DNA of 64,000 nt from CAZRQL01 sp964602415 (GTDB lineage: Bacteria > Bacteroidota > Bacteroidia > Cytophagales > Flammeovirgaceae). Made by a program: the position numbers and the translations under genes. Where the stretch lies: assembly GCA_964602415.1 (NCBI GenBank), contig CAZRQL010000013.1:20564-84563 (forward strand). Direction: 5' to 3'. Of the stretch, positions 25,015 to 32,848 are shown in pieces. A model generated the notes under the pieces. It did not search any database and was not told the DNA's origin. It saw only the letters and a program-made list of their open reading frames with translations. The stretch's first letter is position 1; each line of letters begins with the position of its first letter.

Positions 25015-25347
25015 ATGAAAAATAACAGACTTAGCAACATACCTAATACTTTGGTAACCAGAGACTTAGCTGTACTTAGCAGCAAAAGTGGCAATATTTA
25101 TGAAGCCGTTGCGGTCATAGCGGAACGATCTAAGCAAATTTCCAACCAGATTAAAGAGGAAATTACCAATAGGCTTTCTGAGTTTGTAGTGGTCAATGAC
25201 AGTTTGGAAGAGGTCTTTGAAAACCGCGAGCAGATTGAGGTTTCGAGGATGTATGAGCGCATGCCCAAACCCACTACTATCGCCACCGAAGAATTTCTTC
25301 AAGGCCAATTCACTTACAAGGTACCGCCTGAAAATCCCTTAGACTAA
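25015..25347 (+). CDS. rpoZ: DNA-directed RNA polymerase omega subunit (Bacteroidota type)
   Basis: A 110-aa protein resembling the diverged omega/Rpb6-like subunit of Bacteroidota, which helps assemble and stabilise RNA polymerase. Key segments are VTRDLAVLSSKSGNIYEAVAVIAERSKQI (shortened: NIYEAVAVIAERS, the beta'-contact helix), FENREQIEVSRMYE, and KPTTIATEEFL. A near-perfect TTTG-N20-TATCTTTG promoter lies just upstream. It stands alone and is not followed by spoT or dfp, as it is in some other phyla. Confidence 0.88.
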   Translation: MKNNRLSNIPNTLVTRDLAVLSSKSGNIYEAVAVIAERSKQISNQIKEEITNRLSEFVVVNDSLEEVFENREQIEVSRMYERMPKPTTIATEEFLQGQFTYKVPPENPLD

Positions 25348-25415
25348 AAATTCATTTTTGGGAGAAGGTACTTCAAACTAAGCTGGCTTTATTAATCGGT
25401 TCACACAAGTTTTAC

Positions 25416-25423
25416 TATTTTTG
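25416..25423 (+). promoter_or_regulatory. -7 box upstream of lpdA
   Basis: TATTTTTG (TAnnTTTG), 15 bases before the lpdA ATG. No TTG at the -33 distance. Confidence 0.35.
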
Positions 25424-25438
25424 CCAAAATTTATTTAA

Positions 25439-26830
25439 ATGGCAAAATACGATGTATTGGTGATAGGCAGCGGGCCTGGTGGCTATGTAGCTGCCATAAG
25501 AGCTTCCCAACTTGGATTTAAAGTAGGTGTGGTTGAAAAAGAGGATTTGGGGGGCATCTGCCTAAACTGGGGTTGTATCCCTACCAAAGCCTTGCTCAAA
25601 AGTGCTCAGGTTTTTGAGTACATCGCCCACGCAAAAGATTACGGCGTTGAAGTAGCTGACTTCAAAGTGAATTTTGGTGATATGATCAAACGCAGCCGAG
25701 GCGTTGCGGGAGGCATGAGCAAAGGGATAGAATTCCTGTTCAGAAAAAACAAAATAGATAAAATAATGGGCTTCGGCAAACTTGCCGGAAAAGGGAAAGT
25801 GGAGGTTACAGCCGCTGATGGCAAAAAAGAAACCCACGAGGCCACTCATATCATTTTGGCTACGGGAGGACGGAGCCGCGAGTTGCCGGGCATAAAAATT
25901 GACAATGAAAAAATCATTGGATACCGCAAGGCGATGGTCTTGGAAAATCAACCCAAATCCATGCTTATTATTGGTTCGGGAGCTATCGGGGTGGAGTTTG
26001 CTTATTTCTACAATACCATTGGCACAAAGGTAACCCTTGTGGAATACATGCCTCAGATTGTCCCCGTCGAAGACCATGAAATTTCTCAGGCCTTAGAGAA
26101 AAATTTCAAAAAAGCAGGTATTGAGGTGCTGACCGAATCGGCTGTAGAAAGTGTGGATACCAGCGGACAAGGCTGCAAAGTCAAAATCAAAACTAAAGGT
26201 ACGGAGCGCATAGTAGAGTGCGACATTGTACTTTCGGCTGCAGGCGTGGTTACCAACCTCGAAGGGCTTGGACTCGAAGAGATGGGCGTTAAGACCGAAA
26301 ATGGAAAAGTAATAGTTGATGACTACTACCGCACCAATGTGCCCAACGTGTATGCTATTGGTGATATAGTCAAAGGCCCCGCTTTGGCGCACGTAGCTTC
26401 GGCAGAGGGTATTGTGTGCGTTGAAAAAATTGCTGGACACCATCCAGAGCCCATCAATTACAACAATATCCCCGGCTGTACGTATTGCAGCCCCGAAATC
26501 GCTTCTGTAGGACTTACAGAAAAGAAAGCCAAAGAAATGGGTTATGACATCAAAGTCGGTAAGTTTCCTTTTTCAGCTTCTGGAAAAGCCTCTGCCGCAG
26601 GTGCAAAAGAAGGGTTCATCAAAGTCATTTTTGACGCCAAATATGGAGAGTGGCTTGGAGCCCACATGATAGGAGCCAACGTAACCGAGATGATTGCAGA
26701 AGTGGTGGTGGCTCGAAAACTCGAAACCACCGGACACGAAATCATCAAATCCATACACCCACACCCCACCATGTCTGAGGCCATCATGGAAGCCACAGCA
26801 GCGGCTTATGGTGAGGTGATACACATTTAA
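25439..26830 (+). CDS. lpdA: Dihydrolipoyl dehydrogenase (E3)
   Basis: FAD enzyme that reoxidises dihydrolipoamide in the pyruvate and 2-oxoglutarate dehydrogenase complexes, passing electrons to NAD. The 463-aa protein has the N-terminal FAD site (GSGPGGYVAAIRA), the redox disulfide in GGICLNWGCIPTK (Cys41, Cys46), the NAD-binding GSGAIGVEFA, the second FAD motif (NVYAIGDIV), and the C-terminal HPHPTMSE with the catalytic His-Glu pair. It probably serves the E2 encoded 4.5 kb away. A long hairpin follows the stop codon. Confidence 0.96.
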   Translation: MAKYDVLVIGSGPGGYVAAIRASQLGFKVGVVEKEDLGGICLNWGCIPTKALLKSAQVFEYIAHAKDYGVEVADFKVNFGDMIKRSRGVAGGMSKGIEFLFRKNKIDKIMGFGKLAGKGKVEVTAADGKKETHEATHIILATGGRSRELPGIKIDNEKIIGYRKAMVLENQPKSMLIIGSGAIGVEFAYFYNTIGTKVTLVEYMPQIVPVEDHEISQALEKNFKKAGIEVLTESAVESVDTSGQGCKVKIKTKGTERIVECDIVLSAAGVVTNLEGLGLEEMGVKTENGKVIVDDYYRTNVPNVYAIGDIVKGPALAHVASAEGIVCVEKIAGHHPEPINYNNIPGCTYCSPEIASVGLTEKKAKEMGYDIKVGKFPFSASGKASAAGAKEGFIKVIFDAKYGEWLGAHMIGANVTEMIAEVVVARKLETTGHEIIKSIHPHPTMSEAIMEATAAAYGEVIHI

Positions 26831-26833
26831 ATA

Positions 26834-26873
26834 GCAAAGTGGCCACGGGATTGAACCTGTGGCCGCTGTTTGC
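26834..26873 (+). terminator. Hairpin after lpdA (possible terminator)
   Basis: GGCCACGGG pairs with CCTGTGGCC (one G-U pair) across a 6-base loop, extended by outer GCAAA/TTTGC. It begins four bases after the lpdA stop. No T-tract follows, so intrinsic termination would be weak. Confidence 0.4.
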
Positions 26874-26915
26874 AATGGAAATACCTTGCTTTTAGCTGAT
26901 TTTTTGCTTTATGAT

Positions 26916-26932
26916 ATGTTGGTGGCAAGCGT
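26916..26932 (+). repeat. Left inverted repeat flanking the restriction-modification cassette
   Basis: ATGTTGGTGGCAAGCGT. The reverse complement of 29361-29377 is identical at 15 of 17 positions. The two copies lie on either side of the methyltransferase and endonuclease genes, so the unit may move or be exchanged as a cassette. Confidence 0.55.
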
Positions 26933-26958
26933 AACAGAAAACAAAAGTCAAAAAACAG

Positions 26959-26966
26959 TAACTTTG
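26959..26966 (+). promoter_or_regulatory. -7 box upstream of the methyltransferase
   Basis: TAACTTTG fits TAnnTTTG, 28 bases before the TTG start. It lies inside the flanking repeats, so the cassette could carry its own promoter. No -33 TTG at the right distance. Confidence 0.4.
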
Positions 26967-26994
26967 TAACAAGATAGAAATAGAAAAAAATATT

Positions 26995-27333
26995 TTGAAA
27001 ACAAATTTACTAACGCTCAAAGAAGCCGCCGAGTTTGCAAGCCAACACATAAATAAGAACGTAACTACTTCCAATATTTCCTACTTAGTAAATTATGGCA
27101 GAATACCCAAAGCAGGAAATAATGGGATTTTTTTAATTGATAAACAAGAACTTATCAAATATTACGAAGGCTATTACGGAAGTCGTGAGTTGGATTGGAA
27201 AGACAAATTAGGCAGTGATTTGAATTGGGCTTTGAGTTTTGAACACCTGAAAGAAGCCGAAACTACCAAACACGTACACCGCCTGCATCCTTACAAAGGC
27301 AAGTACATTCCGCAGTTAGTAGAATATTTTTAG
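26995..27333 (+). pseudogene. HTH-methyltransferase, N-terminal part (frame-broken)
   Basis: The first 112 codons of a type II DNA methyltransferase. Residues about 5-60 form an excisionase-like helix-turn-helix (LTLKEAAEFASQHI, NYGRIPKAG, FLIDKQELIKYY); residues about 93-112 are methyltransferase motif X (HRLHPYKGKYIPQLVEYF). The frame then meets TAG. Adding one T to the T5 run at 27327-27331 removes the stop and runs directly into the frame carrying motif I, so this is one gene broken by a one-base shift. The start is TTG; no in-frame ATG exists. Confidence 0.7.
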
Positions 27334-27386
27334 ACGACCACACAGACGAATTTAAAACACAAACTTTTTTCAAAAAAGGCGATATT

Positions 27387-28586
27387 GTGCTTGACCCTTT
27401 TTGTGGCAGTGGCACAACCTTAGTACAAGCCAACGAATTAGGCATACACGCCATTGGTGTAGATGTTTCGGCTTTTAATGCTTTGATTGGCAACGTGAAA
27501 GTTTCAAAAGTTGATTTGACAGACCTTTACCAAGAAACAGAACAGATTAGTAAAGCCCTCAAAAAGTTTGTTACCCATTCTCCACACCTTGCCTTTGAAA
27601 AAGAACTTGCCGATTTTTTAACGGAATACGATAAAAAACACTTCCCTTCACCCGAATTTAAAATTAAGGTAAGAAAAAAAGAAATTGACGAAAAAGCCTA
27701 CGCAGAAGCACACGAAAAAGTGGTTTTGAAGAAATTTAACGAGTTGGTAGCCAAATATCAAATAAAAATTAAGCAAGACGAACAGAATACTTTTTTAGGA
27801 AAATGGTATTTGCAAACGGTTCGCAACGAGATTGATTTTGTGTTTGAGCAAATCAAGCAAGTGCAAAATCTACACACCAAAAAAGTGCTTACCGTGATTT
27901 TAAGCCGTACCATTCGCAGTTGCAGGGCAACTACTCACGCAGATTTGGCGACTTTGGTAGAACCCGTAACGACTACTTATTACTGTGCCAAGCACGGAAA
28001 AATTTGCAAGCCTTTGTTTTCAATAGTTTCTTGGTGGGAAAGGTATTGCAAAGATACTATTCAACGCTTTGCAGAATTTTCAAAATTGCGAACAAATACG
28101 TTTCAATATTGCCTGAATGGTAATTCGGAAAATATAGACATTTTTGCAGAATTAGAAAACAAATTTCCAGCATTCTACGAATTAGCTAAAAAACAAAAAA
28201 TTAAAGGCATTTTTTCAAGTCCCCCTTATGTAGGTTTGATTGATTACCACGAACAACACGCCTACGCCTATGATTTGTTTGGTTTTGAAAGAAAAGACGA
28301 GCAAGAAATTGGCTCAATGTCCAAAAAACAAACTAAACAAGCCCAACAAGATTACGTAAAAGGCATTTCCAACGTGTTAAATAATTGCAAAAAGTTTTTG
28401 GCTGATGATTACGATATTTTTTTAGTGGCAAACGATAAAAATAACCTATACCCACAAATTGCAGAAATTGCAGGTATGCAAATTGTCAATCAATACAAAC
28501 GTCCTGTTTTAAATAGAACAGAAAAAGATAAAGGAGCATATTCGGAAATAATTTTTCACTTGAAAAATCAAGTAAAATGTCCTTAA
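27387..28586 (+). CDS. Type II DNA methyltransferase, C-terminal (catalytic) part
   Basis: A 399-aa frame starting at GTG, in truth open from about 27332. Motif I (DPFCGSGTT) binds SAM and SSPPYVG is catalytic motif IV. The serine in SPPY is more typical of N4-cytosine than N6-adenine enzymes. The motif order X-I-(about 270 residues, target recognition)-IV is unusual for many N4 enzymes. The upstream frame supplies motif X and a helix-turn-helix, separated by a T5 run that lacks one base. It overlaps the endonuclease gene by ten bases. If the shift is real, the cell might have a nuclease without a full partner, which should be harmful; this argues for an artefact, slippage, or an inactive nuclease. 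Confidence 0.82.
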   Translation: MLDPFCGSGTTLVQANELGIHAIGVDVSAFNALIGNVKVSKVDLTDLYQETEQISKALKKFVTHSPHLAFEKELADFLTEYDKKHFPSPEFKIKVRKKEIDEKAYAEAHEKVVLKKFNELVAKYQIKIKQDEQNTFLGKWYLQTVRNEIDFVFEQIKQVQNLHTKKVLTVILSRTIRSCRATTHADLATLVEPVTTTYYCAKHGKICKPLFSIVSWWERYCKDTIQRFAEFSKLRTNTFQYCLNGNSENIDIFAELENKFPAFYELAKKQKIKGIFSSPPYVGLIDYHEQHAYAYDLFGFERKDEQEIGSMSKKQTKQAQQDYVKGISNVLNNCKKFLADDYDIFLVANDKNNLYPQIAEIAGMQIVNQYKRPVLNRTEKDKGAYSEIIFHLKNQVKCP

Positions 28587-29350
28587 CAGAAATACAAAAA
28601 CTTCAAATTCAGGAAGTTATCAAAACTTGCTTGCGAAATAAGTTCAAAAACTATAAGCCTGAAAGCAATTATATGCCCTTTCATCACGCCTTATTGGGCA
28701 AGGATAGAATGGCTTTGTTTTCATTCATACAATCTCTGAATACTACTTTTGGAAGTTCCATTTTTGAGCCTGTGGCAATAGCATTATCGGCTACTCATTT
28801 CAAAACAGCAAAAGCACAGTTTGTAGTGGGCAGCGAAATTAGTGAGTTGGCACAAAAGGAAATCCAAACTATCATCAACGAACTTTCTATGGGTGCTGAA
28901 CCTGATAAAGTGAAAGAGATAGAAAGAATACGCCAAGTGTGCCAAAAAGGAACAATGCAAAAACTCAAAACAGTAAAAGTGGATTTGTATTTGGAAACTC
29001 AAAATGCTGAAATTCTTATGTTTGACCTTAAAATCGCCAAACCAAACATCAGTAGCTTTAAAGACTTCAAAAGAACATTGTTAGAGTGGGTTGCCATCAT
29101 TTTAGCCCAAAATCCAACCGTACAAGTTCATTCTTACGTTGCTATTCCTTACAATCCTTATCACCCCGAACCTTACCAGCGTTGGACATTGAAAGGAATG
29201 TTGGATTTGCCCCAAGAGTTGAAAGTAGCCGAAGAATTTTGGAATTATTTGGGTGGTGTGGGTGCATTTGAAGACTTATTAGACTGTTTTGGATTAGCGG
29301 GTTTGGAAATGCAACAGGAAATAGATGCGTATTTCAAAAAATTCAGGTAG
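28577..29350 (+). CDS. TdeIII-like type II restriction endonuclease
   Basis: A 257-aa protein resembling the TdeIII endonuclease family, whose founding member is reported to cut GGNCC. Recognisable parts are the N-terminal ESNYMPFHHALLG, SLNTTFGSSIFEPVAIALS, and the nuclease-like core VDLYLETQNAEILMFDLKIAKPN (shortened: VDLYLET, FDLKIAKPN, with Asp and a DxK spacing), then FKRTLLEWVAI. It overlaps the methyltransferase gene by ten bases, which fits a restriction-modification pair. Composition is more AT-rich than the flanking housekeeping genes. The recognition site is an inference from the family and is not visible here. Confidence 0.78.
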   Translation: MSLTEIQKLQIQEVIKTCLRNKFKNYKPESNYMPFHHALLGKDRMALFSFIQSLNTTFGSSIFEPVAIALSATHFKTAKAQFVVGSEISELAQKEIQTIINELSMGAEPDKVKEIERIRQVCQKGTMQKLKTVKVDLYLETQNAEILMFDLKIAKPNISSFKDFKRTLLEWVAIILAQNPTVQVHSYVAIPYNPYHPEPYQRWTLKGMLDLPQELKVAEEFWNYLGGVGAFEDLLDCFGLAGLEMQQEIDAYFKKFR

Positions 29351-29551
29351 CGAAACAAAAACGCCAGCCACCAACATTATGTTTGCGCAAAGGTGATACA
29401 CTGAGCTTGTTGAAGTGCGGGCAAACGTGCCAAATTAAATTTTTGTGTTTTTTATGAGCTTTTGTGCATGTTGAAACGATATTGCCACTAATTCCGCCCT
29501 GCATAAATGCTTTTCCGTTATGCGAAATTGACCTGAAATCAGATGTAAAAC
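29351..29551. other. Intergenic stretch after the endonuclease
   Basis: No gene. It begins one base after the endonuclease stop with the right inverted repeat of the cassette and a purine-rich stretch. It also contains a CGTTATGCG-type motif near 29517. It could be the remains of a recombination site, but I cannot show a complete site of any known type. Confidence 0.4.
29361..29377 (-). repeat. Right inverted repeat flanking the restriction-modification cassette
   Basis: The minus strand reads ATGTTGGTGGCTGGCGT, matching the left copy at 26916-26932 except for two adjacent bases. It lies 11 bases after the endonuclease stop codon. Confidence 0.55.
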
Positions 29552-29578
29552 AAAAAAGCCCCAAATCTAAGGGGCTTT
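29552..29578 (-). terminator. Terminator of the histone H1-like gene
   Basis: AAAGCCCC/GGGGCTTT stem (8 bp) with an 8-base loop, followed on the minus strand by a T-run; five bases beyond the stop codon of the gene. Confidence 0.8.
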
Positions 29579-29582
29579 CACT

Positions 29583-29855
29583 TTACTTTTTCTTTGCTGC
29601 GGGTTTCTTGGCGGGTGCTGCGGTTTTACCTTTTGCTGCAGGGGCTTTGCTTTTTGCAACAGGCTTCTTGCTTTCGGCGGTTTTCTCGTTTTTGATGTTC
29701 TGAACTTCCAAGCGAATTTCTTGGGCAAGGACTTTCATTTCCTGCATGCCTTTACGGATGCGCGTTCCGGCAGTTTGTACGCCTTTAGCGTAAAACTTGT
29801 TGAAGTCTTCTTCGAGCCCCATAACGAGGTCGCGAATTTGATCAAATCTTTCCAT
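29583..29855 (-). CDS. Histone H1-like nucleoid protein
   Basis: A 90-aa basic protein. Residues 1-55 are a helical, mixed-charge domain (MERFDQIRDLVMGLEEDFNKF, shortened in reading); residues 56-90 are a Lys/Ala/Pro tail with repeated PAAKGK/PAAKKK units like the DNA-binding tail of eukaryotic H1 and chlamydial Hc1. Such proteins are common in Bacteroidota and probably bind and compact DNA. Monocistronic, with its own terminator. Confidence 0.85.
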   Translation of the reverse strand: MERFDQIRDLVMGLEEDFNKFYAKGVQTAGTRIRKGMQEMKVLAQEIRLEVQNIKNEKTAESKKPVAKSKAPAAKGKTAAPAKKPAAKKK

Positions 29856-30030
29856 GTTTCTTATAGGGTTTTAAATACAACCTGATGCAAACTAAACAAG
29901 CCGGATACCAATTTCCAAAAAAAAATGCTGTTTTTTTGAGCTTAAACGCATATTTTTTTCAAAAAATGGCTCTAAATGACTAAAAACGTAAATTGGACTT
30001 ATACAATATACTGTATATCAACAAATTAAA

Positions 30031-30065
30031 AAAAATCTCAAATCTTGTCGTGATATGAGATTTTT
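30031..30065 (-). terminator. Terminator of the alpha-oxoamine synthase gene
   Basis: AAAAATCTCA pairs with TGAGATTTTT (10 bp) across a 15-base loop; the minus strand continues with further T. It lies 19 bases past the gene's stop codon. Confidence 0.7.
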
Positions 30066-30083
30066 TTCAAGAAAAAGCCGCTT

Positions 30084-31352
30084 TTAGGTGTTTTTAGCGG
30101 TAATATTCATATAAACCGTAGGCTCTGCCGTGCGGTATTCGCCGCCTTTGAGCTTACCTGACACCTGCTCAAAAGCCCATATTGTCTCTTCAACATCGGC
30201 TACTGTGTGGGCTGCAGTAGGGATTAGGCGAAGCATAATCACATCTTTAGGCACAACGGGATAAATAACCACCGAACAAAAAATATTGTAGTTCTCCCGC
30301 AAATCCAATATCAAGCCGGCGGCCTCGTTGGTTCCCCCGCTCAAAAATACAGGTGTAACCGGAGACTGGGTTTTGCCCAAATCAAAGCCCCTCGCCCGCA
30401 GTCCATTTTGCAAGTCGTGCACAATCTGCCAAAGTTTTTGACGCAACTCAGGCATGGTTCTCAGCATTTCCAACCGCTTGATATTGCCCACCACTATAGG
30501 CATAGGCAGCGTTTTGGCATAAATCTGAGAGCGTGTATTGTAGCGCAAATAAGAAATAACAGGCTCTTTGCTGGCCACAAAAGCCCCTATGCTGGCCATA
30601 GACTTGGCAAAAGTAGAAAAATAGATGTCAATCTCATCTTGTACTCCTTGCTCTTCGCCTGTGCCCGCGCCGGTAGCCCCCATCGTCCCAAAACCATGCG
30701 CATCGTCCACCAACAAACGGAACTGAAACTGTCTCTTTAGCTCAACAATCTCCGACAAACGCCCTTGGTCTCCCAACATACCAAATACGCCCTCCGTAAT
30801 CACCAAAATAGACCCCCCTGTTTCCTTCACCCATTTGGTAGCTCTTTCGAGTTGTTTGGCGCAGTTGGCCACGTCGTTGTGCGGAAACACAAACCGCTTG
30901 GCCAAGCTCATCTTAAGCCCGTCTATGATGCAGGCATGAGAATCGCTGTCGTACACCACACAGTCCCGACGATCCAAAAGGGCATCAATGATAGACATAA
31001 TACCTTGGTAGCCGTAATTGAGCACCATACTGTCTTCTTTTCCCACAAAAGAAGCCAACTGAGCTTCAAAATCTTCCAATATATTAGAATTGCCGGACAT
31101 CATACGCGCACCCATGGGATAGGCCAGCCCCCATTGGGCAGTAGCCTGTGCGTCGGTTTGACGAATTTCGGGGTGGTTGGCCAGACCCAGATAGTTATTT
31201 AGACTCCAAGTGAGCACTTCTTTGCCTCTGAATTTCATGCGTGGGGCAATTTCGCCTTCCAACTTTGGGAAGGCATAGTAGCCATGTGCCACTTTGGAGT
31301 GCTGACCAAGCGGGCCGGGATTGGCTACGATTTTATCAAATAAATCAACCAT
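30084..31352 (-). CDS. Alpha-oxoamine synthase family PLP enzyme
   Basis: A 422-aa pyridoxal-phosphate enzyme of the family that condenses an amino acid with an acyl-CoA or acyl-ACP (serine palmitoyltransferase, cysteate acyltransferase, glycine C-acetyltransferase, 8-amino-7-oxononanoate synthase). It shows LNNYLGLANHP, ARMMSGN, DSDSHACIIDG, the cofactor aspartate in VDDAHGFG (about 216-217) and the Schiff-base lysine in STFAKSMASIG (Lys250). In Bacteroidota this subgroup often makes the long-chain base of sphingolipids or sulfonolipids, which I consider most likely, but the amino acid substrate cannot be read from the sequence. No biotin or threonine genes are adjacent. Monocistronic. Confidence 0.85.
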   Translation of the reverse strand: MVDLFDKIVANPGPLGQHSKVAHGYYAFPKLEGEIAPRMKFRGKEVLTWSLNNYLGLANHPEIRQTDAQATAQWGLAYPMGARMMSGNSNILEDFEAQLASFVGKEDSMVLNYGYQGIMSIIDALLDRRDCVVYDSDSHACIIDGLKMSLAKRFVFPHNDVANCAKQLERATKWVKETGGSILVITEGVFGMLGDQGRLSEIVELKRQFQFRLLVDDAHGFGTMGATGAGTGEEQGVQDEIDIYFSTFAKSMASIGAFVASKEPVISYLRYNTRSQIYAKTLPMPIVVGNIKRLEMLRTMPELRQKLWQIVHDLQNGLRARGFDLGKTQSPVTPVFLSGGTNEAAGLILDLRENYNIFCSVVIYPVVPKDVIMLRLIPTAAHTVADVEETIWAFEQVSGKLKGGEYRTAEPTVYMNITAKNT

Positions 31353-31371
31353 AAGACTTTCGAGATTGGCG

Positions 31372-31379
31372 CAAAACTA
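31372..31379 (-). promoter_or_regulatory. -7 box upstream of the alpha-oxoamine synthase
   Basis: The minus strand reads TAGTTTTG (TAnnTTTG), 20 bases before the ATG; no -33 TTG found. Confidence 0.35.
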
Positions 31380-31488
31380 ATCATTGAAATCATAATGGCG
31401 GTAAGTGAGGCTTTTTTTGATGCTGTAACAGAGCAAAATCGCACCACCTTTGCCTAAAAATCACTCTGAAAAATATCCCACCGCCCGT

Positions 31489-31523
31489 TTTGAGGCAAAT
31501 CTTAATTAAATTTGGTAATTTTG
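31489..31523 (+). promoter_or_regulatory. Promoter of rocD
   Basis: TTTG (31489-31492), a 23-base spacer, TAATTTTG (31516-31523). The spacer is at the long end of the accepted range. It lies 18 bases before the rocD ATG. Confidence 0.45.
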
Positions 31524-31541
31524 AATCATAATCTATATTAT

Positions 31542-32774
31542 ATGGAAATTACAGAATTGACCTCAAAATCGGCTATTGAACTGGAAGACCGTTATGGCGC
31601 ACACAACTATCATCCGCTTCCTGTGGTACTTGCAAGGGGCAAAGGAGTTTATCTTTGGGATATTGAGGGGGAGCGATACTTTGATTTTTTGTCGGCCTAC
31701 TCGGCTGTCAATCAAGGACATTGTCATCCCACAATTATTGCAGCCCTCGTAGAGCAGGCGCAAAAACTCACGCTCACTTCTCGGGCTTTCCACAACGACA
31801 GACTGGGTTTGTATTCGGAATATATTACAAAATTTTTTGGCTACGAGAGGGTTTTGCCTATGAACTCGGGTGTGGAAGCCTGCGAAACAGCCGTAAAACT
31901 GGCGCGCAAATGGGGCTATCAAATCAAAGGCATACCCGAAAACCAAGCCAAGGTCATCTTTGCCGCCGGAAATTTTTGGGGACGCTCGATTGCGGCTATT
32001 TCTTCTTCTACCGATCCTGAGAGTTATGGTAACTACGGCCCTTTTGTTCCCGGTTTCCAAATCATCCCTTACAACGACCTTGATGCACTCCAAACCGCAT
32101 TGCAAGACCCCAACGTAGCGGCTTTTATGTGTGAACCCATACAAGGAGAAGCCGGCGTGGTAGTACCGGATGAGGGTTACTTGGCGGGTGTTTCGAGGCT
32201 CTGCAAGCAGGCGGGGGCACTATTTATAGCCGATGAGGTACAAACCGGAATAGGGCGCACGGGGCGCATCATAGCTTGCGAACATGAAAACGTCAGGCCA
32301 GATATTTTGGTGTTGGGCAAGGCTTTGTCAGGGGGAACGATGCCCGTTTCGGCGGTGCTTTGCGACAGCGAAATCATGCTTACCATCAAACCGGGACAGC
32401 ACGGATCTACTTTTGGCGGAAACCCGCTGGCTTGTGCGGTGGCGACAGCCGCTTTGCAAGTGCTCAAAGATGAAAAAATGACTGAAAATGCCGAAAAGAT
32501 GGGAAACCTTTTCAGGGAAAGATTGTCTCAAACGGCACAAAAAAGCCGATTTATCCAAAAAGTAAGGGGTAAAGGTCTTTTGAATGCCATCGTATTGAGT
32601 GGCGATGAAAGCAGTGATTTTGCTTGGAATTTTTGTCTCAAGTTGAAAGATAACGGCCTTTTGGCAAAGCCAACACACGGCAATAAAATACGCTTCGCTC
32701 CGCCGTTGGTCATCACAGAAGACCAAATGCACAAATGCTGCGATATTATAGAAAAAACTGCTTTGGCTATGTAA
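31542..32774 (+). CDS. rocD: Ornithine aminotransferase
   Basis: Transfers the delta-amino group of ornithine to 2-oxoglutarate, giving glutamate semialdehyde, in arginine/ornithine breakdown and proline formation. The 410-aa class III aminotransferase starts at MEITELTSK; the open frame upstream of this lacks homology. Family features: HNYHPLPVVLARGKGVYLWD (shortened), AVNQGHCHP, MNSGVEACETAVKLAR, the cofactor aspartate in ADEVQTGIGRTG, and the PLP lysine in LVLGKALSGG (about Lys260). Divergent from the alpha-oxoamine synthase, and ends at a bidirectional terminator shared with tonB. Confidence 0.94.
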   Translation: MEITELTSKSAIELEDRYGAHNYHPLPVVLARGKGVYLWDIEGERYFDFLSAYSAVNQGHCHPTIIAALVEQAQKLTLTSRAFHNDRLGLYSEYITKFFGYERVLPMNSGVEACETAVKLARKWGYQIKGIPENQAKVIFAAGNFWGRSIAAISSSTDPESYGNYGPFVPGFQIIPYNDLDALQTALQDPNVAAFMCEPIQGEAGVVVPDEGYLAGVSRLCKQAGALFIADEVQTGIGRTGRIIACEHENVRPDILVLGKALSGGTMPVSAVLCDSEIMLTIKPGQHGSTFGGNPLACAVATAALQVLKDEKMTENAEKMGNLFRERLSQTAQKSRFIQKVRGKGLLNAIVLSGDESSDFAWNFCLKLKDNGLLAKPTHGNKIRFAPPLVITEDQMHKCCDIIEKTALAM

Positions 32775-32785
32775 GTAACAAAAAA

Positions 32786-32817
32786 AATAGCCCATGAATG
32801 AACTCATGGGCTATTTT
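32786..32817. terminator. Bidirectional terminator between rocD and tonB
   Basis: A perfect 12-bp inverted repeat (AATAGCCCATGA and its complement) with a 6-base loop, with T4 on the plus side and a longer T-run on the minus side. It sits between convergent genes. Confidence 0.88.
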
Positions 32818-32848
32818 GTATTTCATGATAAAATTGGCTTCTAATTAA

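Noticed and set aside
29351..29551. Integron attC-type site after the endonuclease
   Set aside because: GTTATGC-like motifs and a repeat are present, but the paired core sites and palindromic layout of a full attC site could not be shown.
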